Below, in pieces: positions 32,538 through 43,665 of a stretch of 64,000 nt of DNA; within the stretch, counting starts at the first letter, position 1; each line of letters opens with the position of its first letter. The translations under genes and the position numbers were made by a program. The stretch covers positions 496,001-560,000 of the forward strand of contig JAEHOE010000057.1 of NCBI GenBank assembly GCA_016858145.1. Direction: 5' to 3'. The stretch comes from Edaphochlamys debaryana (lineage: Eukaryota > Chlorophyta > Chlorophyceae > Chlamydomonadales). The notes under the pieces are model-generated. The model had not been told where the DNA came from and searched no databases. It saw only the letters and a list, made by a program, of their open reading frames with translations.

Positions 32538-35500
32538 ATGATACTTGCGGCTGCAGCGCTTCTGGGCTCCTGCTTGGCGCCCCCCGGCGTAAAGGAGCGC
32601 AGAGAGGGCGCACCGATAGGTGCTGATGGCGCCTCGCACAGCGGGCGGAACTGCGTCAAGGAGCAGAAATACAAGGCACTGCAGGCCGGCAACGCGGTCG
32701 CGGAAGAGGTGCGCCGAGTAGCAGCCGTGTACGTGCGTCTGGGTGTGTGCATACGGTCTTCGCGCCAGCCTGGCTCCTCCGGGCCTTTTAATTCTCCTCT
32801 GGGTAGACAGACGTGCTGAGGTGTCCCAGGAGCTTCACGGCAGCCGTTTTCCGCGCGTGAAGGGTCACTCCAAATACGTCGACGTTTTGTCTTCCTGTCG
32901 GCCCCACTTGGCCACATGCATCACGCTTACCGCTCGTTGTCGCACTGATGCGCAGGTCGAGGTGGCGGCAATGCACGGGCTCCAGAGCGGACTTCTGGGC
33001 CTGCGAGGGAGTTGGTCGCGGCGGGCGGGTGCGGCGGCAGCCGCAGTCGCCGAGAGCTTCGCGGCCGACGAAGTCCGGTGCGTGGGCGGCATGTCCAGAC
33101 GGGCCGCTTCCGCACTACCGCTCTCTCCTCCACACCAGTAACTCACTCATTCCCTTTGCCTGTGGTCTTGCTGTTTGCAGTCTTTACGCTGCCGCAGCCG
33201 CGGGTAGTGCCACGGAGCGCGCGCCAGCACGCCCCTTCGTGCTGGTCGCCTCTTCCGCGGGCAGCCGCCATCCGGACTCGTCCGGCCGATCCTGCAGTCC
33301 GGAAGGGCAGGAGGAGGATGAGAGCCCGGTCGTGGGGCAGGTGGTCTGCCCCTTGGCGACCACCGCGGCCCGGATGGACACCTCCGGCTCGCCTACGACC
33401 CCATGCTCCGGCGACAGCAGCTGCCGTACCGGTACGACAATGGACACAGAGGCGGTGCTGCCCCTGTGGACCGACATGGAGTCGGCCCTGGGGCTGGCGG
33501 CGCCCGAGCCGCTGCCGTCCCTGCTCGCCCGCATGCTGGAGGCCAAGGTGCGTTCGGGGTTTGGGGCCTGCAAGGTTGGGTTTGGGTTCCCGTACCAGCC
33601 CGTACGAACTGCATATCCCTGCACCAACCCACATCGACCCACATCGCATCCACAGGCGCCCGTCTTTCGAACCTCTGCTGGAGGTGAGGGCGTCTCAGTG
33701 GCGCTCGTGCCTCTCTCCACGGACAATCGGATCGTGGGGGCCGTCTGGATCGCTCGCAGAGGCCGCGGAGACCGGGATCAGATGCCCGCAAGCACTGGCC
33801 CACACGGCCCCACGCCTGCCTGCCGCTACTGCCCGTCGCTGCTTAGCAGCCCCAGCGCCCTCCGTCACCTGGGCCTGAGCCTGTCGCTGTGCCTGCTCTC
33901 CGCCGACGGCCACCGCTCCATGGCCGTGCTGGCGGCGGCGCTGCTGTCCCTGTCGTGCGCCCCCAGCCTGCAGCAGCTGGTGGCGGGGCTGTGCGAGGGC
34001 GCCGCGGAGACCGTGCGGCACCGCTTCTCGCTCAGCCCCCGGGTGGTGGCGGCGCTGGTGCCGGACCTGGGCTCGGCGGTGGGGCTGCTGCTCAGCACGG
34101 GGTCGGAGTGGCCTCCGGCGGCGCTGAGTCGGCCGCCTTCCGCAACCACCGCCGCCCCTCCTGGGCTCCAGATGGGCCCTTCCAGGTGGGTGAGGAGTCG
34201 AGCATGCATGGGGCGCCGCCACGAGCATGTGTGTTCACTGGATTACTAATGTTAGTAACACGCCCGAGTGCTCAAGGTCGCCGATCATGCTGTCGCCCGG
34301 CGCATGCAGGCTCCGCGCGCAGGCGTCGATGGCAGCTGATGCGCTGAGCCCCTTCTGCTCGGCCGGCGCACCCGCTGTGGCGGAAACGCTGCCCTGTGAC
34401 GCTGGGGCCAACCCATCGGAGCCGGTGCAGGCGCTGCGGGCCAAGCCCTTCCTGCTGACGCGGACGGTGCTGGGCTGCCTGGCCCGCAAGGTCGACCCCT
34501 TTGCCGCCGCCGGCTCGGTGGCGGCTCTGGAAGAGTGGCAACTGCGGTTCGCGACTGGCAGGGAGTCACCGGTCGCGAGGCCCGTGCCGCTGGGGGTCAT
34601 CATTGAGGACTGCGCTGCGCACGTGCAGGTGCGGGGCCGGGGCTGCGGAGCGCGGCGGAAGGCCCTTGTCTTGTAACGGCAAGCCAGCAGTGGGAGCTCG
34701 ACGGAATGTGGGCACCGTCGGTTAGGGGCCTGCCGTTGCCTGGTCGACGTCGCAGCAGAGTCCTTGTGGGGGCGCTATACAAGTCCATGTGACGAGGCCA
34801 CGGCACTCAACCCACCCTACCCAACCCAACCTTCGTTGGGCGCGATACAAATCATTGGTTTCACTCCTCCTTTCCCACGTTCCTTGCCGCTGCCCAGGAC
34901 GCCCGGAGGCCCTCGCGCGACATCCTGCTGCTCCTGTCCGGCGCCGGCGCCAGTATGGCCCGGCAGCGGCCGCCCGGCGATGGCGCCTCCCCCACCGTTA
35001 CGGCCAACAGCGGCGGCGGAGCAGGAGGAGCAGGCGCATGCGTGGCGGGTCGCGGCGTGCGCTCGCTGCTGGTCCTCACCCTGCCCCTGCCGGCCGCTGA
35101 GTGCCGCTGCGGCCCCGGCAGCCTGCTGGGCCTGTACGTGCTGTTCCCTCAGCACCTGCTGCCCCTGGAGCTGCTGCGCGAGGCGCGGGCGCTGCTGCTG
35201 GAGCTGCTGCAGGTGGGTGGGGGTGGGGAGGCTGGGGCTGCAGGCTGAGACTGAGGGCGACGTGCGCTTGAGCCAGGGCGTCAGGGCCGGAGGGGCAGGG
35301 GCGTTGTGGGGGCTGCCCTCAACAAAGATTGGCTCGGCGGGCGCCCTGTGAACGGGGCACTTCGGTGACCCCCCCTGCTCTCCCCTTGCCCCCGCCCCCG
35401 CGGTTCCCCCCCTGACCTTCGCCCCACCTATGTATACTCGTGCAGTTGGTCGGCCCGCTGCTGTCGCACCGCTTCGCGAGGCACTTTTGCCCCGAGCTCG

Positions 35501-38500
35501 ACACGCTCATGTCGGGAGCGCCCGGGTCCTACGCAGTGGTTCCGGGGCAGCGGCCGGGGAGCGCCCCCCAGGCCGACACGCTGCTGGCCGACGGCTCGTC
35601 GTCCGGTCGCATGCTTCCGCAGGCGCGGCCCCCTCCCCACAGCTCATCAGCGCTCCTCAACGTCAACTGCTTCCAGACAAAGGCCCTGCTGCGAGCCGCG
35701 TTGGACGATGATGGAGACAGCAGCGCGAGCAGCGGCCTGCCGACTGCCAACGCATGGGCTCGGCTTGTGGCGGTTGCCGCCACCGCAAAACCGGAACCGG
35801 CCGGACTCGCGACCGGACCGGACCCGGGATCGGTCCGGACGCAGGACCCTAGCCAGCTCGACACCGGCTCGCCGCCGCCGCCCACAGTGACCGTGCTGGC
35901 AGTCAACGGTCGTACGTCGACTTCACAGGTGCAGCTCACCAGTACGACATCGTACGGCATGAGTCGCAGCCGCAGCACGCACGTCATATGCCTGGAGGAC
36001 TTTGATCTGGAGGGCTCCACGCTCCACGCACAGGCAGGTCGAGCGCAAGCCTCGGCCCTCAATGAATCTGCAGTGCTGGCTCGTCGCCGGCTCGTGAGGT
36101 CACAACTCACCCTGACGCGAGACTGTCTGACCCCCCATGCTCTGAGCACCCTGCATCTGCCTCCCCCCCCGCCAGGCCCCCGCGCTGGTGGCCTCGCTGC
36201 AGAGCTCCATCGCCCTCGCACGGGCCGACGCGGCCGCGGCAGTCGCAGCCGTGCCCTGTGCCGGCGCCAGCGGTCACAGCAGCGATCGGTGAGTCACCTG
36301 GCATGTCGGCCTGGCCCCTTCGCACGCCCACCCTGAAAACTCGGCCGCTCTGTCCCGCACTGACCACTCATGGCTACCCATCACCTAACACGCCCACGGC
36401 ACCGCCCGCCCTGCCTCCCCCAGGCTCCAGGGCCCCGCGCCGCCTCACCCCGCCGCGGCGGGGCTTTCGGGTGGCGTGGACCTGGCCAGTGTGCGGTTTG
36501 TGTCCCGCATCGGCGAGGGCGGCTGCGCGGTGGTGTTCCGGGGGCGGCTGGGGCCCTCGGTGGACTGCGCGGTGAAGCTCATGGAGCTGCCAACGGTGGG
36601 GGGGTTAGGGGTGAGGGGGTTACAGGCTGGGAGTCAGGAGGAGGCATGCAGGGTGGAGTACAGGGTGTTGCCGGCCACATGGGTTGCATTTATGCATACG
36701 GTAACCCCCGCGGCTCGTGGCTCGTCGGCGGCCTCGCGCCAGCTGGCACACACCCGCATCATCCCTACATGGCTCCCCTGCTTCCTCCCCGCACCTGCCG
36801 TACCCACCAGGCTGACGAGGACACTGTAGAGCCGTACTGGGACGCTGACGAGGCCTCCCCCGACCAAGACGCCCCGCCCGCGCCGTGCCCCGGCCTGGCC
36901 GCCGACGGCAGCGGCGACGCTGGCGGCGGCAGCCTCCAGGGCGCCCCGCGCCCCCCCGAGCCCGTCCCCCTCCTGGCCCAGCAGCTGGGCACTGCCTGGG
37001 CCGCTGCCCTGCAGACCGCCGCCACCAAGCGGGGCCTGGCGGCGCGGCGCGTGCTGCTCCGTAACGCCATGGAGCTGGCCGCCCTCACCACCCTGGGGGG
37101 GCACCCCAACATCATGCAGGTGCGGCCGGGGCCCCGCTGCGAGCGTCTCTGTGTGCGTGCCGGTACAGTCTAGAGCTGGGTGGCCGGATACTGGACTGAA
37201 CTGAACGGATGATCAGGATGGGTCATGGCCCGGGCGGGACTTACCTACAAATAAGCATGACGAGCAAAGCAGCTTGTGCCAGCCATGCCCCTGACACCCG
37301 TACCGTACACCCATATGGCGCACGCACCTGTGCCCTACGTACGGCAGGTGTACGGCGCCTTCATCAACGTGACGCTGGGCACGCACGAGGCGCCGCACGG
37401 GGGCTCTGGAACCGGGCCCGGGCCCGGGGCCGGGGGCATGCAGCTGCACCTGCGCCATCTCGACCCCGAGGTCGACTACCGGGATAACAGTGAGTGGCGC
37501 GTGAGCGTTAGAGTAATTGTGCTTATCCGGTCGGAAACGGGCTGGGGCAGACAACAGTGGGTGCCTACGCATCGGCAGCAGCTCGGGATCACCTGCTGCT
37601 ATCCTGACCGGGTCTTGTCCCGCTATCCCACGAGCCTCACTAGTGACGCCCCCGGCCCCCGCAGACGCGCCCCCGGTGTGCGCCGCCGTCATCAGCGAGT
37701 GGTGCGACAAGGGCAGCCTGGCGGCGGCCCTAGCCACCCGCGCCTTCCCCGGCTACCTGCCGCACTGGCAGGCGGGCGGCGCGGGCGGAGGCGCGGGCGG
37801 CAGCGGCGGTGCGGTGACGCTCAACTACCGGGTGAGCCGAGTGGGACGCATTCACGTGCCGTGCCGAAATCTGGGCTGGCTTGCGCCTTGACACCGTAAG
37901 CCCCCGCGGATTCCGCCCTCACCCAGGTGATCCTGATGACGCTGCTGGATGTGGCGCTGGCGCTGCGGCACCTGCACGCACACAACCTCATCCACAGGGG
38001 TGAGCCGCCTTGGGGGCTGAGGCATGGACTAGGGTGGCATCCCCTTGGATTGATCCTGACGACGGCGCCCGCCTCCTCCCCGGCCCGCACGCAGACGTCA
38101 AGTCCGCCAACGTGTTCCTCCGCAGCTGCGCCACGGACCCCCGGGGCTTCACCGCCAAGCTGGGAGGTGGGTGCTGGGCTGTTTTGAGAGAGTCATTCAG
38201 GCTATTACGACAAAGCTGATTCATCCATCTCGCCCTGCTTTTCGTTCCACCCAACAGACTTTGGTTTCGTCGTCATTCTCAACCAGGTGGGTCAGGGTAC
38301 CCCTTCCCCCCTGCTGGTGAGAGCTATGGAGCCCGTTGTGCCTGAAACGGCTGGCGCATGTGGGATGCGGGATCGATAGCTTGGCCCCAACTCCCCTTGG
38401 TGCTGCCGTACGTACCCTGCCGTACAGCCCCATGCGCACACCCCTCCCACCCACCCCCCCACCCCTCACAGCCCGGCGACGAGCAGAGCCGCGGGGAGCC

Positions 38501-39835
38501 CTACGCCCTCACGGACGACTCGTGCGGAACGTGAGGCACATACGGCTCAGCTGCGCTGCGGAAATAAAGCAAGGAGAAACCGCTAGGCGCCTAGGACAGT
38601 GGCAAGGACTCCAGAGCCTCCCTCCTTGCATCACCGTACCCATGCTGTGTTTGCCATTCTCGCCGTGCCCGCAGCGTGAGCCACATGGCGCCGGAGGCCC
38701 TGGAAGCCGGTGAGAGCGTGTGGAGCAGGCGCTAGTGCATAACAGCCGCCTCACCCAGGCCCTATTGCGTGCGACCTGATGATCTTGCCCGCCTCACCAC
38801 CACCGCCTGCTGGCAACCGCACCCGTGCGTGCTGCTGCCCGCCGTCTGCTCCCGCCGCCGCAGACGCACGCCTGGGGGCCAGCTGCGACGTCTACAGCTT
38901 CGGCATACTCATGTGGTGAGCCTACAGTAAACGTGCCTCGAGGTGCACAGTTATCTGACCTGCTGTCGGCCGACGTGAAGCCCTGCGGAGTACCTGGGTC
39001 TGGGCGAAACCGGACCAAACCCATGCGCGCCGCTGCACTCTCCTCACTCCCCTGGGCTCTGGTGCCCCCCGCGGCCCGTGTTGCTCTTCCCTTGCAGGGA
39101 GCTGACCGCTGGCGGAATCCAGCCATACGCAGGAGTGAGCTTCCGAGGGCTTGCTGCGCGCGCGTGTGCTCCTGGCCACTGGGCCCTGAGCCCTTGGAGC
39201 CTGGCCAAAGCGCCTCCCCATGGGGGGCAGTGGCATGGCCACATCCGTGAAGGCCTGCGCCCGCCCGCCCTCGCCCACCACCCTCCGCCCACGTTGTTCT
39301 CCTCAAACCAACCCTCCCGCGCCCACCCACCCATCCCCCATCCACACCTAGGTGGAACGCAAGAAGGTGGCGGGGCTGGTTCGGCGGGGCACCCGCCCCT
39401 TCTTCAGAGACTCAGTGCCGCCCGTCTACCGGTGCGTGGGGCGGGCCTGGGCCTACAGACGGACCTCGCTGGCTCTGGCTTGGCGCGCGCCTAGGGTGAC
39501 CGCACGCGTGCTCTCACCTGGGCTCCTCCTTGCCTGCTTGGGTACGGTGCTTCGCCCCTGCCCCTGGAGCCTGTCCTTGGAGCATGCATCGGCCTGCCGC
39601 CCTGCCTGCTCTATCTCCTCCTCACCCGCCAGCCCCAACCGACGCTCTGAACCCTGACTGGTTCCAACCATACCCACCGCAATCAAGTCTCCCGCACGGT
39701 TCCCTCCGTCGGCCCCGGGTTCCCAGGCGCCTCGCCGAGAGCTGCTGGAGCGCGGACCCCTCCCGCCGGCCCCGCGCGGGGGATCTGGTGGCGGCGCTCA
39801 GCCACATGATGGCCACCATGCCGGGCAACAACTGA
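32538..39835 (+). CDS. Protein kinase B of a tandem pair, paralogue of the 21804 gene
   Basis: Same architecture and order as kinase A. N-terminal GAF-like segments include SALGLAAPEPLPSLLARMLE, LGLSLSLCLLSADGHRSMAV (33870-34110, almost identical to A), QALRAKPFLLTRTVLGCL and GLYVLFPQHLLPLELLREA. The kinase domain has RIGEGGCAVVFRG, DCAVKLMELP, TLGGHPNIM, VISEWCDKGSLAAAL, HRDVKSANVF, DFGFVVILN, SHMAPEALEA, SFGILMWELTAGG and LAESCWSADPSRRPRAGDL, ending MMATMPGNN. Catalytic residues are intact. The exon starting VEVAAMHGLQSGLLGLRG (32956) aligns with VAAAHELSARLVGLQG of kinase A. The start at 32538 (MILAAAALLGSC) is tentative. Identity with A varies sharply between blocks; see findings. Confidence 0.78.
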
Positions 39836-40331
39836 GCCACAACGGCATGCGAGATATACGTATTGTCAATCAACGAAGCGGCGATGCAACTAGCAGCCAA
39901 CGAACGTGGAAAAACGCGGTGTGCCTAAAACGAAGTCCCGTCTGTGGGAAGTGTTTCTGCACTAGTGAGTAGCTACTAGTTCTTACAGTATCGTATCATG
40001 GTAATGCCTCGGTCAGGTTTGACATTGTCGGGGCTGGTTGCCACTGGTTTCCCCCCGGGCCCTCGTGGCCTGGCAAGCTACAGCTTGCCCGAGAACTTAA
40101 AACCCTAAAACTTTGTAGGCTCAGCCTCATAACATGGGCGGATTGAATGTGTCGATGCGGTTGTATGTGAGATGTGGAGGTGATGAGGTAGGAACCCGGT
40201 TTGGTGCCCCCTCGTGCCCCCTCACAGCGTCGAGGGAGCATCTTTCTTTTTGCCCCCCGTGAGGGCCGTTCAGGCTTACTTGGGCGTTCACGTTATCAGC
40301 AGCGGCTTTGCCTCGATTTCATGCGTCGGGG

Positions 40332-40434
40332 GTTACGGGGGCTTCCCGGGGGACTGAAGCCGCGCATCTGCCGCTTGCCAAGGCCCTTCGCAAGCGGCAG
40401 ATGCGCGGCTCCCCGGGGGAGCGAAGGCCCCAAA
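40332..40434. repeat. Long hairpin with perfect 20-bp stem
   Basis: AGCCGCGCATCTGCCGCTTG at 40358-40377 is perfectly repeated in inverse orientation at 40391-40410, with a 13-bp loop. Outside it, GGGGCTTCCCGGGGG and CCCCGGGGGAGCGAAGGCCC extend the pairing with bulges to about 100 nt. It could be a MITE-like element or a small-RNA precursor-like fold. Confidence 0.75.
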
Positions 40435-43218
40435 CAGTGAGCTTGAATACAATGGGAACTGCATGCCCGCTTCCAACCTCACCCTTCCCCTCCTACCTGA
40501 TGATACCGCATATGTGTTCGTCTCATGACAAGGCAGAGTATCTTTTGCACAGGCGGGCCCACGCCTAGCTAGGTCGGGGCTGACGTCTTGCAACGAGTCT
40601 GCACAGTGGGTGGGCAGCAATCCTGATCCCCGCAACTGTTCGGGGTTATGTTCGGCATGTGTGAGCCGCGTTGCATGCCCTGATATTTGTCATGTGGAAC
40701 ACTTTGTCGTGCTTTGGCGCGGGTGCCGGTCCACGGGCCACCAATGTCCTGCCCTTGTCCGCGTGAAACCGGCCCGGCTCCAAACGGCCCAGCGTCCGTT
40801 CAATCTCATTATGTGTGGCGGCCTCTGAACTGAAATGTATGTGCAGTAGTGATGTTTCCGAACGTTGTCCTTACCTTCTGGATGAGAGCAGGGGTAACCT
40901 CTGTTTGCAATGGCGGCGGTGACGTGTGCAGTGGTGCTCATCAAGCCCTCTGAAGCAGGCTTGCTCTTGGCTGGTAACTGCTCCTTTTGAGCTGCAGTGC
41001 GACTGAACTTTGGATTGGGCTAAAGCTCAGGTACCGGAATGCACACGCTTGGACGTGACCCCGGTCCCCCAGCCTCTTTACATTGACTTGATCTACGGTA
41101 TCTTGGCACCTGCAGATGCGCCGGTGTTCATACGCACCCACTCCAATCTCCCCTCACGATTATTAGATTATGGCGCAAGGTTCTGGGTACCCTGCGGCGC
41201 CCAAACGAATTACGGCGCTCAGTGTGTGTCCCTTGCTCTTGACCGATCAAACTTGGTAGTTGTGTGGGTCGGGGGCATGAGGTCTGAGCATGCGGGCGTG
41301 CTCCAGATCTACCATGCGGGGCTTGGTGTGCCTGAAGTGTTCAGCTCAAACTTCGGTGCAAGAGGGTGCAAGTAATTGTCGACCCTGGCGCTGTAACACT
41401 TCAGACAAGGGACCCACGGGTTTACCGCTTGGGTAGCGTCACATTGGTTGCTCAGTGTGTGTGGGGGGGGCTCCGTGCTGTGGGGTTGACAACTCCAGCC
41501 ATGGAGACCCGGGCGGCGGTACCGTTTGTGAGGGTCGCCCAGGGTAGAACTGAAGCGACTCACTAAGCAAGCGTGGGTCTCAAAGTATGCAGACCTGTGG
41601 GTGCGTGACCCTCCTGTTGTCGTTCAACGTTGTTGCCAGGGTGAAGTTGCAAGGCCATGGGCCGCCGCCGACCGTGCAGGCCGTGACGTGTTGCTAACGT
41701 CCGTTGGGAAGTCTCTGAGAACCCAGGAATTTCCGGGTTGCTGGCCGAGTAGCCGGAAGGTCGCGGGCCATCTACGTGTAGGGCCAGGGGCCGCAGGCCG
41801 TGATGCAACGAACACCCGAAGCCATGCCCCCGTGACGCTCGCCCGTCGGGCGGTCCCCAGCAAAGACCGCAGGGCGTCACTGGGGAGGCTGGGACAGGTT
41901 TGGCGTGTGGGGTATAGTGCCGCCATTCCGCTTCTCGTGGAGCCGGTCACAGTCAGCGCATGCGTGTGGTAACATGAGTTGTGATGGGCGGCGGCTAGGC
42001 GGCGTCCGCCCCATGCCACTAGCTAAGCCATACCGAGGGCTGGCACACTGGGTTGGCACTGGGGCGGGCGGGGTTACCCGCCGAGGCCTCGCGGCAATCG
42101 AGCAGGGATCGAGGACTACACAAGGGGGCCTCACAGCAGCGACACAGAGCAGAGGAGAGTAAGCGCAACCCTAACACCGCCACCCAGCCCCCAGCCTTCC
42201 CCAGCCAGCCTGAGACGAGCGTCAGGGAGTTGGTAACGGGTTACTCAGGTCATCACCACAGTTCGGCCAAGCCTGTCCTGCCAGGCAAGGTGGCAGCTGC
42301 GGGCAGCTGTGCGTCCCCGGGCCCCACACCCAAGGCATTCTGCGTCGGCCAACATCATGCGACGCCAACACCGCGGCACTACGCCCCGTTGTCTATAATA
42401 ACCCCACACCCAACCACAGCAATGCCCTGACGAGGAGAGGGGGGAGCGCCGGAGCGGGGCTGCGGGCATGAAGGCGGCTCACGAGCCTGTGTGGACTCCG
42501 TCTCTCTCACTTGGCAGCTATGCAGGCAGCCCTTCAAGCCAAGACCATGGCCGCCCTCGCTTGCGCAGGCAGCCCGCCCTGCCTGGAAAGTCCTCACTTG
42601 GGACACGCGTCACACGCCCAACCCCATCAGCCTGTGTAAAACCGATCGCTCACTCGGGCGCTGCTCCGGCGCTCAGCGCCGCCTGGCACGCGGACATGGG
42701 CCAGGGGTCGAGAAGTGGTACAGGCGTATGGAGAGCATGGCTCGCTTGATCGCCTGCTTGTGCAATCTACCGAGGAAACAAGCCCCGGTCCCGAGTACCC
42801 AGGACCCACGCCCTACGCCCACAGCCAAGCGCTACGTTGATGTCTTCTACCCAGGATATAGAGCCACAAGGGTCACAAACCCGACCCAGAACAGCTGGCA
42901 CCGCTGGGCTAAGCGACGGCTGCCGTGCCGCGGAGACCTGCGGAGAGCGGACGGAGGAGCCAGTGTCGAGCCCGCGTCGAGCGGAGAGGAGAGCGCCCGC
43001 TCGGCGCGCTTGAGCCGTTCCTAACTGTCCCCTATATGAAGTTCATAAGGGCTCAGCCTGGACAAGGCACAAGGCTCACGAGCGACGGATCAGGGTCCTG
43101 ACACGGACGCAACTGGGGTTCTCCTGACCGCCGCGCTGACAGTGTTGTACGGCGGCTTACGGAAGTCTTGTCATGTTTGCCAGGCGCAGGCCGCTGCTTC
43201 GCTTCCAGGCACAGCGTA

Positions 43219-43313
43219 CGTGCAAAGCAACTGCGCACCGCGGCCCTCCGCGGCTTCCGGGCCAGGCGGTGGGCCGCTTTGCGGTCTCGCGCATGCCTAA
43301 CGCGCTTTGCACG
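43219..43313. repeat. Weaker inverted repeat
   Basis: CGTGCAAAGC (43219-43228) pairs with GCTTTGCACG (43304-43313). The loop holds shorter self-complementary CCGCGG and GGCC motifs. Confidence 0.4.
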
Positions 43314-43665
43314 CGACAGGGTGTTTTGCGAAAACTATGATGCGGCTAGGTAGCGCAAAGGTAAATGGCTCTCTTGAGCTCCACCAGCGCACTCCACGCG
43401 CGGACGCTTTATTATCCCCGTGCCGGGCCATGTGCATTTCGTGCTCTGAGTTACGCGCAGCTACGCAAACAAGACCCGACAGGTTAGGCACATAGCTAAT
43501 CAGCGCTTGTCATCTGGTGTCAGCGCGTGCACTACGTGTCGCCGTCAACACGATCGGCCATACGATCGGCGCCAGCCCTAACCGAACCATCGCCAGCGCG
43601 CGTTAGCACTCATACCTGCTGGCGTTAAGCTCGTTGTTAGCATAGGTCCACAACACATTAGCAAC

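Larger units (their letters stand above)
39836..43665. other. Gene-poor region with hairpins
   Basis: No supportable gene in 3.8 kb. Part of it (about 40600-41400) looks less GC-rich than the genes. A plus-strand ORF at 41010-41375 (121 codons, YIDLIYGILAPADAPVFIRT near its middle) has a protein-like look but no family I recognise and no supporting splice structure. Strong inverted repeats are at 40332-40434 and 43219-43313. A TGTAA is near 41391. Confidence 0.4.
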
